This document shows positions 42,214 to 54,594 of a stretch of DNA of 64,000 nt, piece after piece. Numbering within the stretch: position 1 is the stretch's first letter; each line of letters opens with the position of its first letter. Source of the DNA: Orobanche coerulescens. Its lineage: Eukaryota; Streptophyta; Magnoliopsida; Lamiales; Orobanchaceae. A program made the position numbers and the translations under genes. The stretch is from positions 98,196,001-98,260,000 of the forward strand of contig CM065803.1 in the NCBI GenBank assembly GCA_033398695.1. The letters run 5' to 3'. The notes beneath the pieces are model-generated. The model saw only the letters and a program-made list of their open reading frames with translations. It ran no database searches and was not told the origin of the DNA.

Positions 42214-45200
42214 AAGAAAACGGATGTATGCCTCAATTGCGGTGAGCTAGGCCACTGGAAGAGGTACTGTCCAAAGCTTGACCGTAATGCGCCTTCAGGT
42301 ACAGAACTACTGGTTTTGGAAACAAATTGTTCTGTAACTGTACATTCTACTTCTTGGATACTTGATTCCGACGCGAGTTCACACATTTATACAAGGAATC
42401 AGGATCGGGAACGAAGTAGGAAGCTGGGTTCAGGGGAGGTTATGGTCACCGTCGGAAGTGGACATAGTGTCGAGGCTTTTGATATTGGATCCCTTATGTT
42501 GAATTTAGAATCTGGTTTTATGATGTACTTGTTTTGTCCAAGGGGCACAAGAATATTATATCAATTCTGGTCATGGACCGAAAGGGATTTCACTTCTTTA
42601 TTTGAGATGGATCATATCGTATTTATTTCAGAAATAAATTGGTTGGTACTGCTACATTATTAAATGGTTTATACCATTTGAATCTAAAGAATAAAACAAC
42701 TGTGAATACTATAACTAGGAAGCGTGATAGGGATGAAATAAACCAAACACTTAAGTGGCATCTTAGACTTGGTCATATTGGTCAGACCAAGGTTCATATA
42801 ATGGAGAAAGATGGGCTTACGGGTCCATTGGGATCAGATCCATATCCAACTTGTGAATCTTGCCTTCAAGGAAAAATGACTAAGTTACCCTTCGCAGGGA
42901 CTTTTGAAAGAGCTGCTGAAAAACTTGGATTGATCCATACCGACGTATGTGACCCTTTTGAAGTGGCACGATATGGCTTTCAATATTTCATTACATTCAC
43001 TGATGACCATACTAGGTATGGGTTCGTGTACTTAATGAAATATAAGTTTGAAGCTTTTGATAAATTCAAGGAATTTAAAGCCCTAGCTGAAAATCAAACA
43101 GGTAACTGTGTTAACACTCTTCGGTCAGACCGAGGTGGTGAGTACATGAGTACCGAGTTTGATGAGTTCTTGAAACAACTAGGAATAGTGTCACAATTCA
43201 CTCCTCCAGCTACTCCACAATTAAATAGTGCATCAGAAAGAAGGAACCGAACCTTGTTGGACATGGTTCGCTCCGTGCTTAACTATACTGATCTACCGAT
43301 TTATCTGTGGGGACACGCACTCCTTACTGCTGCGCATATCTTGAACAGATGTTCTTCCAAATCCATTCCTAAGAGTCCACATGAGATGTGGAGAGGTAGG
43401 AAACTAAGTCTTAATCACATTAGGATTTGGGGATGCCCTGCTTATGTCAAGAAGACTAAAGTAGAGAAATTGGAAGCTAGGTCTGTGAAAGGTCGTTTCA
43501 TAGGATATCCAGACGATTCCATGGGATATCTATTCTACATGCACGAAGATCATAGGATCATCATTGCTATACAAGCAAACTTTCTGGAAGATCAGTTTAT
43601 TCAGGAAGGAGGCGCAAGTAGAAATATTTCTTTGGAAGAAATAAAAGAAACACCAAATGAGACACCTGTGCAATATATTAGAACCGAACCTTCTGAAATA
43701 CAAACACAGCCTCGCAAGTCTAGTAGAATTTCTCAATTACCTGAGAGGTATGGCTATCTGTATCAAGAGGAACTGGGTGTCTATGAGATGACAGAAAGTA
43801 GTCAAGAGAATGATCCTTCTACATACGACCAAGCGATGGTAGATGTTGACTCCGCCAAGTGGCAAGAAGCTATGGAAGCTCAATGCATGCTAATCAGGTC
43901 AGGACTTTACTAGATTGTCCTAAAGGCATAGTGCCTATTGGAAACAAATGGATCTATAAAATAAAGACTGATGGAGATGGCAAGGTTGATACCTATAAGG
44001 CCAGGCTTGTGGCAAAGGGTTATTCCCAAAGAGAAGGAACCGATTACTTCGAGACCTTTTCGCCTGTAGCTTTGATTAAGTCTATTCGCATGATGCTTTC
44101 CATAGCAGCCCACATAGATTATGATATGGCAAATGGATGTGAAAACGGCATTCCTAAATGGATTCATCGAAGAGGAGATTTACATGGAAAAGCATAAGGG
44201 ATTCATATCTGAAACCAATTTCATAAACTATGCAAACTTCAGCGTGCCATTTATGTACTGAAGCAAGCTTCGCGGAGTTGGAATCTTCGTTTTAACGAGA
44301 CAGTCAAAGAGTTTGATTTTGTCCAAAACGAAGAGGAACCCTGTATTGACAAGAAGGTTAGTGGGAGCAAAATTGCATTCTTAGTACTATATGTAGATGA
44401 CATTCTACTTATAGGAACGACGTAGAAATGCTCAGTTCTGTGAAAGCTTGAATTTCTAAAGAGTTCTCAATGAAAGACTTGGAAGAAGCAACCTATATTC
44501 TGGGTATTCGCCTCTACCGGGATAGAGCAAAAGGAATGTTAGGTCTTTCCCAATCCCTCTATATAGAAAAGATCCTGAAGCGATTTAGGATGGATGATTC
44601 TAAAAGAGGATTCCTTCCTATGCAACATGGTGCAAAACTTTTCTTAGAGATGTATCTTCAAAGTGAGGAAGATAGAAAGGAAATGAGTAAGGTGCCCTAT
44701 GCTTCGGCAATAGGTAGCCTCATGTACGCTATGATTTGCACTAGACCGGACATTGCCTATGCTGTGAGCGTAGTAAGTCGGTTTCCATCAAATCCAGGGC
44801 AGGAACATTGGACTGCTGTAAAGAACATTCTTAAGTACCTAAGGAGGACTAAAAACTTGGTTCTTACATAGGGCGGTGGAGAACTTAGAGTGATGGGTTA
44901 TACAGACTCAGATTTTTCGGGGGACATGGATGCTCAGATGTCCACAACAGGGTATATCTTTACTCTGAATGGTGGGGCAGTTTCTTAGAGAAGTGCCAAG
45001 CATAGTTCAACTGCTATCTCTACATGTCAATCCGAATATCAGGCAGCCACGAAGGCTGCTAAAGAAGCTTTTTGGATTAAGAAGTTCACTGAGGAACTTC
45101 ATGTAATAGCCGCAATTTCGATTTCCAATAATTTTCTTTTTTTTTCGCGAGTGTCCATTTTAATGACTCTCTTGTGACCGTTTCGTCATTCTGAGAATGA

Positions 45201-45649
45201 TTAATTCTTTACTTTTTGGCATCCGAGTTCATTTCGGTGTCGTTTTGTTGAGTTCCGTGCTTCTTAGCGGCTTTTCCGCACTTGAGTTCGATTCTTGCGA
45301 ATCTCGTCCGAAACTATTGTTTTGAGTTTCTAGTAAGTTCATTTAATGTTATTATTCATGTTGCGAGCTTTGTCTTGGTGTTTCGATCGTGTATCGTGTA
45401 TTTCGGATGTTTTGGGCCATTTTCGTAATTTCCTAAAGTTTGGGGTAATTACTTTCCGTTGTCGAATTTCGATTCTTCGGGTGGTTGGAATCGTGTGTTC
45501 TCTTAGTGATTAGATTCGTCTTTGCGAGTACTTCGTAACCATATCTTCAATTCATATTCGGGTTTGGGTTTCGGGGTCGTCCGGGCCGTCGGAGTGGCCA
45601 CGGCCGAGTCACGGCCGCACTTCTTGGAGCAGGGCCTAGCCTGGCCGAG

Positions 45650-45930
45650 TTACGGCTGTAAGGTGCCGGTTACGGCCGTATGTTCTCGGCATACATGGCT
45701 GGACGAATGCCGGTTACGGCCGTAAAGGGTTGTCAGTTACGGCCGTACGGGTGCCAGGCACTGTTCGGACGAATGCCAGTTACGGCCGTAAGGACCTGCC
45801 GGGTATGGCCGTAAGGCCCTATCGGTTACGGCCGTAAGCGATCGGTAGGCGCTGGGCAGATTTTGACGAATGCCGGTTACGGCCGTAAGGCCCTGTTGGT
45901 TACGGCCATAACCCTGTCGGCCATATATAG
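45650..45930 (+). promoter_or_regulatory. Solo LTR promoter: TTACGGCCGTAA dyads and TATA box
   Basis: About ten dyads of consensus TTACGGCCGTAA from about 45652 to 45912, usually 20-24 bp apart in twos and threes. TATA box ATATATAG at 45923-45930 follows at once. Confidence 0.7.
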
Positions 45931-46962
45931 GCCAGGGACGGGCCAGACCGCATTTTACACCATTTCTTCACCCAGGTGGCGGCTGGCGACGGGAAAAGTT
46001 AGGGAGTGGAGTTTTTGGTCGATTCCACTCGATTTCTAGGAATTTTTGAAGATTCTTGTTGATTATATCATCATCCAATCCGTGTTCTTCGTCGAATCAA
46101 GGTATATTTTTTGATTTTCCTTCAAGTTGACTTTTTGGAGAATTTGTTCTGGATTTCGATTCTAGTCTGATTTTGATACATAGGTTGGTGTAGTATGATG
46201 TTACTAATCGTGTTATGTGGGTTGTATATCCATGTTTCGAGTTTGTTCAACTCGATTAGTGATTCGAGTGTTCTTGGGAGTTATCGAACATTGAGTGTTC
46301 GATTAAATGTCCCAATGAGTTTCCCTTCGATAGTTTGGTGGGATTTCCATTATTTTTTACCTTGATTCTCGTTGTGATCGTATCTTTGTGTTTTTGGCCA
46401 TTTTGGGGGAAACCCTTGAATTTTTGTCGTTCGTCCCTTCAATTCAATGACTTTAGGTCGTGCTATGGAATTCGTTTTCATTGTTGTTATTGTTGTTCGT
46501 AGTTTATTATCACGGGTTAGCGTTCGGTGGAGTCAGCGGGTTCCTAGTCGGTTCGTGCCAACTTACTTCGGTCGATTCTCCCCGTTGTGGTTATTCGAGG
46601 CAAGTACCTTGTCCATACAATTCTTGTTTTATGGATACGATAATTAGTGATCGTCTAAATGTGGTTGTTTGGTCATTTGAATTGAACTTTCAAAGATTCG
46701 GTTAGCCTCGTTAAAGGCTCTCTTTCAAAACCGTGTGTGTTTTTACGATTGTGGTGTTTCGTAAACGATTATGAGAATCCTGTGAACATGCTTGGTGTTC
46801 TTGTTGTGCTTTGATAATATAGATATATATATATTATCTCATTCCAGTGTGTTATGGTTTGACACTTGTGTTGTGCTACGTGTTTATTGCCTTTGGGTGA
46901 ATTGTTTGGATATCCCTGTTGTGATATGCTATTTGTGTGAATGTGTGGATATGGTCGAAGGT

Positions 46963-47182
46963 CTACGGTGACACATGGCATGCGATCATGTGGTCATGAT
47001 GCAACAAGTGATTGATCCAACCGTGAGAGCCTAAGACAATCTACGGTGACACATGGCTTGTGATCATGTGGTCAGGATGCAACAAGTGATTGATCCAACC
47101 GTGAGATGATAAGACCTGTGGTGACATATGGCATGCGATCATATGGTCAGGAGACAACAAGTGATTGATCCAACCGCGATAT
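46963..47182 (+). repeat. Three tandem copies of a 70-80 bp unit in the solo LTR
   Basis: Units begin CTACGGTGACACATGG (46963 and about 47041) and CTGTGGTGACATATGG (about 47116), and contain CAACAAGTGATTGATCCAAC. They lie in the transcribed part of the LTR. Confidence 0.85.
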
Positions 47183-48398
47183 GACGTGGCATGTTTTCAC
47201 GGTGTTATGTGTATGATTGTGATTGTGTTTTGCTCACCTCGGGAGGGTCCTACGAGGCCATGGAGGGAATCCAATGGTATAGCCCTGGATTCACGAGTTG
47301 GTGTTGTTTTCGTTGACCGAGATTTGCATATCTTGGGTGATTCTGTTGTGTTGATTTTTAAGTTCCGTCGAGGACACGTGACGTGGGTTTTGACACTGTG
47401 AACTGTTGTTGGTTTTATTTGTGAAAACATAACTTTTGGGCTGTGACCCCTGTTGATTTTGGAAAGAGAAGGATTTGATAATCCTAAATTGTTTTCTACT
47501 AAAACTCCCGATGGCTTATTAAACCATTTTGTAAATTGTTTTCTCCTGGATTCTGATCTTTTGGTTTTGGAACGTTTTACCCAAACTCTTGCCTCGGGAA
47601 GTAATTGTTTAGTTGTATTTGAATCTTTGAGGATTTTCTGGTTATTATTATTCTTGGAACTTGAATTGTATGGCTCGTATTTGCACTTTGTACTTGCACT
47701 AGAAAAACAGTGGAGTTTTGCTAACCCCCGAGTATTCGGGGGGTGGATGTCTGTCTTTGCATTCAGGTTTTGAGGAGCATAACACAGGGTCGGCATGAAG
47801 GGTGATGAAAGATGAACGATACTAATCACATGAGGACCCGTACATTGTCGTATTAGTTTATTTGTATTTTATTTCCGCTGCGGTATTCTTTCCCCATTTT
47901 ACGGGAGTGTGTTGTATTCGACCCCTGCGTGGGCATGTATTGTGATTGAGTTGTATGTATTTATTAAAAGACCAAATCGGTCTACTGAGTCATTTTAGCC
48001 TTCAAGGCATTGTTGAGTTGTTCGATTTTGGTTACCAGCCTGGTAGAACCTTGATGAAAGGTTCTACAGCGTGTAATATCCCTGAGCGGATTGGGGGTGT
48101 TACACTTCAAGTGGTTCCTAACGCAGAGAATCCCGTAACGCTGTTTTGTTACAATGACGGAGCTGTTGCACAGGCTAAGGAGCCTAGGGCTCACCACAAT
48201 ACCAAACATATTGCGAGAAAATATCATTTTGTTAGAGAAATTGTTTAGGAAGGGAATGTTTTACTACAGAGAGTAGACACAGCAAATAACGTTGCTGATC
48301 CGCTTACCAAGCCACTATCTCAGAAGGTCTTAGAGAGACATCTAAAGAGTATAGGTATTAGATACCATAGTATGTGGCATTGAGTGCAAGTGGGAGAT

Positions 48399-49909
48399 TG
48401 TTAAGAATATGCCCTCGAATGCCACTTAGAGTATGAGAGAGTGAGAGCATTTGTATTGTAATTATGAATATTTAATAAGGCATTTATTATTTCTATATTA
48501 TTGTATATCACTGACATTGTGATTTGGTATATAGAATAATAGTCCTTGCATTTGAGAGCAAACATTCTACTCCTTATGGAGATAAGGAGATAGGCACTGT
48601 AAGTGTTTAGAGCTCGAATGCTTAACTAGTTCGCAAGTTGATAAAACCTAATTGTGCATTAAGTTTTGCCAATACTTGTATAACGTGTACTTTGACATGT
48701 AGAGTGCCTGTCTTCACTAAGAGATAGTGGGAGCACACGTTATAGGTATGCTAATGAGACTAGTATACTCGAACACGACTCACCTCGATTTGGTCACATG
48801 GATATCACTCAGGATTTTTCAATGACTGAATCGAAAGGTTGTGATAGTTATACGTGGACCTTTGACTTGATATTGCAGTAGGACATGTGCTTGTGACATT
48901 AAGTTTGTCATTAGAGTAGTTCGATCCAATCGCCGGTTGGTGGGGTCAACCTCGAAATGCAACTTAGTGGGCAAGTAGTTGTCTCTACTGAATACAGAGA
49001 TAGAATTCTTTTTCCTGTAAGTGAGCAGGTAAATGTCCTATGCGGTTAATGGCAAATGAGATCATAAGTCTTTGGCCAAATCATTTAGAGCTAGTTGTAT
49101 TTGATACACGAGAGCTCGATGATCTCAGTGTGCATTAACAGAACGCATAGAGTCAAGTTACAATAGGGTTTGACTTTACCGTGACCCTAATACTTGACCG
49201 GGACATATGATTGAAGGGTTTATACGTATATGGTATTCACGACATAATGGTTTTGAATGATCCGATCATTTGTTCTTAGTTAGGTTACGGTACGGAGCAC
49301 TAGACTGACCAAGTGTTACCAGTACTCTTTGGTTCCTCCCATTGCCGACTAAGACGAACCTATGGAGTCGCGCACAAGGATATTTGATGGATAAATATGT
49401 ATTTATTATCTCTTCATTAATATTGGATATTAGATATCTAATTTGATTTATTTGATAAATCATGCGGTCTAGTGAATTGAAATTAATTACCGGGTGATTA
49501 ATTTAATTCATAAATAATTATTTCTTGGAAATATATTATTATAATTTTGTATTTGATAAAATTAATTAATTGGATTAATTTATTAGGTATAAATACATTT
49601 GAGATAAAACAAAGTGTACTTAACGGACTAGACACACGAACGTCCGGTACAGGAACTGAGTCGCTCGGCCTGTTTTTTCACCATACTCTAGTAGGACGCC
49701 CCCCTCTCATGCATGGAAGGTGTCTTGCATGTATGTGGGGTGTGATAGACTTATTTTATGAAGGGTGAAGACAAATGGATGAGATTTAGAATCTCATCAT
49801 TTGTTCTCACTTTGTAATATAAATTATATAGTTTATCACACAATTTCAAGAGTTGAAACACACACACACAAACACACACACCTTACAAAGTAACTACTCT
49901 AGCCGTGAG
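48399..49909 (+). repeat. Copia D 3' LTR, first part
   Basis: Starts TGTTAAGAATATGCC after the polypurine tract. Continues as AT-rich LTR to about 49909 and a (CA)-rich tract. It appears to resume at 54133-54594, which ends AATCCCAACA, giving TG...CA. The exact right break is uncertain because AGCCGTGAGTT occurs on both sides of the CACTA. Confidence 0.7.
49856..49881 (+). repeat. Short (CA)n tract
   Basis: About 26 bp of CA repeats with one AAA interruption, in the Copia D LTR. Confidence 0.85.
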
Positions 49910-49969
49910 TTTTTTTTTACACGCACGCACCCGGACTCCCACTGGAGTCGAACCCTCGACACTCCATCC

Positions 49970-50965
49970 AAATACTGGCACATTCCTCCACATAGAAGAT
50001 CGTCAAAAGAATTCATCACGCAGCTACAGACGCAGTTAGATAATGAAAGACGTGAACGTGAGTTGAAGAATGAGGAAGTTAAGGATTTGAAGATAAAGAT
50101 GGGAGAACAAGGCCAACAATTAAATTTAATATTAGCTCATCTGGCCTCTCAAGGAATAGGAATACCACCACTGCCAACATCTCAAGGAAGTGTGTCACAA
50201 CTTCAAGCCACAAATACCAGTTTCGACGGACGAGTAAGAAACAGGATATACTCCCTCCTACTTTACATACATGTTGTCTTTGAGTATTGCACACTAATTA
50301 ATGAATTTTTCTTTTGACAAAATTAACCATAACTAATGACAGTTAATCCAGTTAATTATGATTAACTAACCTGATGTAATATCTGTACTCTGCAGAATTC
50401 TTCGAAAAGTTGTTTGCCATCTCAGCAAGGAACTCAATTATTGTAGACCTGGAATTATTGTCTCAATGGATCTCTGCGGGACCGTACTATTAAAAAATCT
50501 TCAACAATAGTTCGGCAATCTCCACAGCTAGATTGTAGACCTGGATTTATGCAGGACTCTCTTCATGCTATTAAGTCACAAGAATTTAAGACTACGGCAT
50601 CTCAATTATTGCCAAACGAAGGCTTAGTAGTAAGTTTTTTAAGGTATATGAAATTATTTTATTTTAGATTGAACTTTATGATGTTCATGCACCATATATT
50701 TTTGCACACTATAAAATGCAAACTGTCACATCCAGATTTGAGAAACATAGTAGCACACGGTACTATCTACTACTCATCAGAAAAACAGACGGTACATGGA
50801 GTTCCACTGAAGGGTCATTGCTATAAAGTTTCCATTGACGATTTAAAAAGCGGTGCCTTTTTACCCATCAGTGGTGATCACAAAGCAGTGGGGATGCTCA
50901 TCGGAGTTTTGTGGCTTGGCCAAAAACCTTGTGATCCACGATTGAAGGTTAGCTTCTTATTTGAT
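49970..50965 (+). pseudogene. CACTA accessory ORF remnant (Transposase_24/DUF8039-like)
   Basis: First piece (to about 50230): a coiled coil, FITQLQTQLDNERRERELKN, then ILAHLASQGIGIPPLP, like the C-terminal part of plant En/Spm-associated proteins. A donor-like GAGTAAGA follows. A later piece (about 50740-50945) encodes IVAHGTIYYSSEKQ, then VHGVPLKGHCYKVSI and AVGMLIGVLW, resembling the small domain next to it in CACTA proteins. Stops and gaps separate them; some gaps may be introns. No DDE transposase seen. Confidence 0.5.
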
Positions 50966-51444
50966 TTTATATATCGCTAACGGTTAATTACGAAACCCAA
51001 CTCCTTAGCATGTGCATGGTAAGTTTCATCTTTTGCAAGAATATAGTTTCTTTGGATATGTGACACCAAAATTTGATGGGTTATTTGTACTTTGAAACTT
51101 TTTGGATTATTTTATAATTACCTAAATTTGGGGTAGATTGTGTGCTGAGACCTTATGTTTGAATGGTCATGGTTATGGATAGTTTAATGTGATACTTGGC
51201 ACCAAAAGTTGAGGGGTCATTTGAACTTTGAAGATTTTTTTGGGTTATTTTGTAACTACCCAAATATTTCGTGTTTTTCTGTTTCTCAGTGTATTTAGGA
51301 TAATTGCATGGACTTACTGTTGCTAATGTAGAGAAGGGTATTACTGCTTTTAGTGAACAACCTGTGATTAATGTGGTTAATGTAACTACTGATTGTTCAG
51401 CTACTGTCCTTTGCCTATATTTTCTCTTCCTATATGGATAGGAT

Positions 51445-51564
51445 TTTCTGAAAAGGAGCAGTCCAGTGGGCTGGGGAGGGGATACATATTGCGTATTGCA
51501 TCACTTTTCTGAAAGGGAGCAGTCCAGTGGGTTGGGGAGGGGATACATATTGCGTATTGCATCG
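51445..51564 (+). repeat. 60-bp tandem duplication
   Basis: Two adjacent units starting TTTCTGAAAAGGAGCAG (51445) and TTTTCTGAAAGGGAGCAG (51505), differing at a few bases. Confidence 0.9.
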
Positions 51565-52209
51565 CTTTGGTGTTTATAAACCTGTACTTGAGAAAAATCT
51601 GTCCAGTTTAGAAATCAAGCGGCGGTTACATAATATGCTTAAAATAATATGCTTGAGTTCTATTATTATCTTGGTTGTGATTAATGTTGTTTAGGTAGGG
51701 TAATATGTTTGGGTCTTCTTGATGTTTTGTGTTTGGTCAAATTTTTAACATTTTTATGTTCTTCTAAGGCCTTTGCTTGGTTTGACATAGTATTGAACAA
51801 TTGATTGCGTACCGCAACCAATTTCGGCGAACATAATGAGAAGCCAAAATCTAAGAAGATAAAAAGAATTACACAACTATTAATGAGATCTCGAGGCGAA
51901 GCATACGAGGAGTAGCTTTAATAAGTAGAAGTAATGTTTTAGAGAATTAGTGATGGTGGATTTACCACGATGTTCTTATACAATATTCTGATTTATCATT
52001 GATTATTATTATTAATATTAATTTGATGTTTGATTTGATTGTTATTTTAGATTTTTTAATTTTTAACCATTTTTGTACCCTATTAGAATGTGGTTAAAAG
52101 GTAATTAATAGCCACATTTATTACGAAACTTGTGTAGCCATAAGTAGTTTTGATCTCGGTTTTTATCCAATATGATCAATAGATAATCAACAAATATTTT
52201 TTACAATTT

Positions 52210-53590
52210 AGCATAACCAGATGTCATGCACTTGCCACAGTTAATATGAAATTTTTGTGATGAAAAGATACTTAATAGCCACGGTTACAATTTCACGTAA
52301 CCATATAGCATGCATTAGCCACGATTTTTATTATTTTGTGTGACAAAAAAGATAACAAATAGTCATAGTTTTTAAAAATTAAGTGTAACTATATCTCATG
52401 AATTAGTCACGATTAATATAAAATTTGTGTATCTATAAGTATAGCAAAAACAACGGTTAAATTAAATAAATGTGGTTAAAAAATAATTAATAGCCACAAT
52501 TTTAAAAATTAAGTGTGACCAATGTCATGCATATCTGCCACATTTATTAAGCAGTTTTAGTGGCCATAAGTAGTTTATGACCACGGTTCGTCATTCAATG
52601 TGACTAAAAGATAAGCAATAAGCTACGACTTTTTCAATTTAGCGTAATCATATGTCATGCATTTGCTACAATAAATTCGAAATTTGTATGGTCATAAGTT
52701 GTTTATGGTCACAGTTTTCTAAAATTTTGTGTAATCAAATGTTATGCATTGACCACGTCTAAGCAAATTTTCATGGTCATAAGTAGTTTATGGCTACAAT
52801 CCGAATTATTTCATGTGGCCATAATTTAACTAAAGACCACGAATCTTATTTCCGTATTACTAAAAGGTAGCTAATGGCCACTGTTTTAAAAAAATAACGT
52901 AACCAGATGTCATGCACTTGCCACAGTTAATATGAAATTTGTGTGATCAAAAGATATTCAATAGCCATTGTTGTTACAATTTCGCGTAACCATGTAGCAT
53001 GCATTAGCCACGATTTTTATTATTTTGTGTGACAAAAAATAACCAATGGTCACAATTTTTAAAAATTAAGTGTAACTATATGTCATGAATTAGTCACGAT
53101 TAATATAAAATTTATGTATCTATAAGTATAGCAAAGACAACAGTTAAATTAAATAAATATGGTTAAAAAATAATTAATAACCACAATTCTAAAAAATAAG
53201 TGTGGCCAATATCATGTATTTGCCACAGTTATGATGCCGTTTTAGTGGCCATAAGTACTTTATGACCACGGTTCGTCATTCAATGTGACTAAAAGATAAG
53301 CAATAAGCCACGACTTTTTCAATTTAGCGTAATCATATGCCATTCATTTGCTACAATTAATACGAAATTTGTATGGTCATAAGTTGTTTATGGTCACAGT
53401 TTTCTAAAATTTTGTGTAAGCAAATGTTATGCATTGACCACGTCTAATCAAATTTTCATGGTCATAAGTAGTTTATGGCTACAGTCCGAATTATTTTGTG
53501 TTGCCATAATTTAACTAAAGGCCATAAATCTTATTTTCGTGTTACTAAAAGGTAACTAATTGCCCTTTGTTTTAAAAATAGTGTAACCAC
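52210..53590. repeat. About 690-bp tandem duplication of CACTA subterminal sequence
   Basis: Landmarks recur with a constant offset of about 690: TAACCAGATGTCATGCACTT (52214, 52902), TAGCATGCATTAGCCACGAT (about 52307, 52997) and ATGGTCATAAGTTGTTTATG (about 52688, 53375). Each half is itself a chain of related shorter units. Confidence 0.75.
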
Positions 53591-54132
53591 ATGTCATGCA
53601 TTAATCGCGGTTGATATGAACTTTACGTGGTCATAAGTAGTTTATGGTCACAATTTTGGTTAATCTGCGTCACCATAAGGTAACCAATAGCCACAATTTT
53701 AACTATTTAGTAGAACCATATATCATGCATTTACCACGGTTAATATGTAATTTGTGTGCCCATCGTCATTTACGACCCCGTTTTGGTCGTTCCGTACCAA
53801 AAGGTAGTCAATAGCCATGGTTTTAACAATTTAGCGTGACCAAATGTCATTTATTTTCACGGTTAATATTAAATACTTGAGGCCATAAGTAGGTTAAGCC
53901 ATGATTTTAGGAAAATGTTTAAATATCATTAAAATTTGATACCCTTATAGCCACGGTTTTTTATCTTTGGCTACAATTTTTGATGTAATATAGTCACATA
54001 ATTTAAATGTAGTCGTAAGGGTGTCAAAAATCACGGGAGGATAGGCTACGGTTTTGGTAAAGAAAATAACCGTGGCTAAAGACCTACGGCCACAGTTTTT
54101 AATCGTGGCCTATGTGACATTTTGTACTAGTG

Positions 54133-54594
54133 ACTCCAGCCGTGAGTTCACCAGAGGAGGGAGAAAAATTTATTTTCTTTTTCTTGTTCATCTTTGAGAG
54201 AAGGAAAAGGAAGAAGAGAATAGAAGAAAAATACCGTATCAATTCTTAGCAGTGTTCTTTGAGAACAAATTGATATTTTAATTTTCCGATCAATATCCGA
54301 CGCATGGTAACGTAGAGACACTCGGTATTTTTGGTGTTTGATCATTTATCAAGCTAGAATGAATCGGATTCGTGTTCATGTTGGTGAGCAGAAATAATCA
54401 AAGATTGGCTCGTGAATTTTTTCCTTCAAGAAGATATTATCCAAGGTGTGTGAGGGTATGACTTCTACATTTATCTTCGTTAGTTATATTCATTTATACG
54501 ATGCTTGATCGATTCGTTTTTGGGGTTTGGTTTTATCCGGTTGGACCGGTTTATTTTCCGCTGCGTATCTCGATTTTAATCACCGAATCCCAAC
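54133..54594 (+). repeat. Copia D 3' LTR, second part
   Basis: From the CACTA end to AATCCCAACA. It contains TTCCGCTGCGTATCTCG, typical of the last bases of plant copia LTRs. The assignment to the same LTR as 48399-49909 rests on position and on the overlapping AGCCGTGAGTT. Confidence 0.6.

Larger units (their letters stand above)
45102..48104 (+). mobile_element. Solo LTR of a gypsy element related to Gypsy C (3003 bp)
   Basis: TGTAATAGCCG...GGGGGTGTTACA flanked by the perfect 5-bp TSD CTTCA (45097-45101 and 48105-48109). No internal region, so it was left by LTR-LTR recombination. Aligns, inverted, with 39236-42213. TATA near 45923. Confidence 0.92.
42215..48383 (+). pseudogene. pol: Copia D gag-pol remnant, split by a solo LTR
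   Basis: Starts within gag: zinc knuckle CLNCGELGHWKRYC near 42232. Protease WILDSDASSH near 42355 has DSD where DSG/DTG is required. Pre-integrase and integrase core 42760-43400: HTD, SDRGGEY and E in SASERRNRT. RT from about 43930 (KWIYKIKTDGDG) to YVDD near 44391, with several frameshifts. RNase H: GYTDSDFSG near 44897, a TAG after GGAVS, then CQSEYQ. The solo LTR at 45102 cuts it after EELHV, and coding resumes at 48105 to NNVADPLTKPL and a stop at 48381. Not functional. Confidence 0.88.
49910..54132. mobile_element. CACTA transposon, decayed, in the Copia D LTR
   Basis: Right end TTTTGTACTAGTG (54132), inverse of CACTAGTACAAAA. Long subterminal repeats to its left (about 51900-54120) of GCCACGGTT, GGTCATAAGTAGTTTATGG and ATGTCATGCATT types. 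Protein relics at 49970-50980 are of CACTA type. I found no matching left terminus, so the left limit is approximate. 50980-51440 and 51565-51900 hold nothing recognised. Confidence 0.65.
42214..54594 (+). mobile_element. Copia D: Ty1/copia element, 5'-truncated by Gypsy C, interrupted twice more
   Basis: Plus-strand pieces: gag end and pol 42214-45101, pol end 48105-48383, polypurine tract AAGTGGGAGA near 48388, 3' LTR from 48399. The LTR appears to resume at 54133-54594 after a CACTA insertion. Its 5' part is cut off by the Gypsy C LTR. I did not find the missing gag half elsewhere in the window. Confidence 0.85.

Noticed and set aside
47197..47829. 210-aa minus-strand ORF in the solo LTR
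   Set aside because: Inside an LTR, antisense, low-complexity, and without any family match that I recognise.
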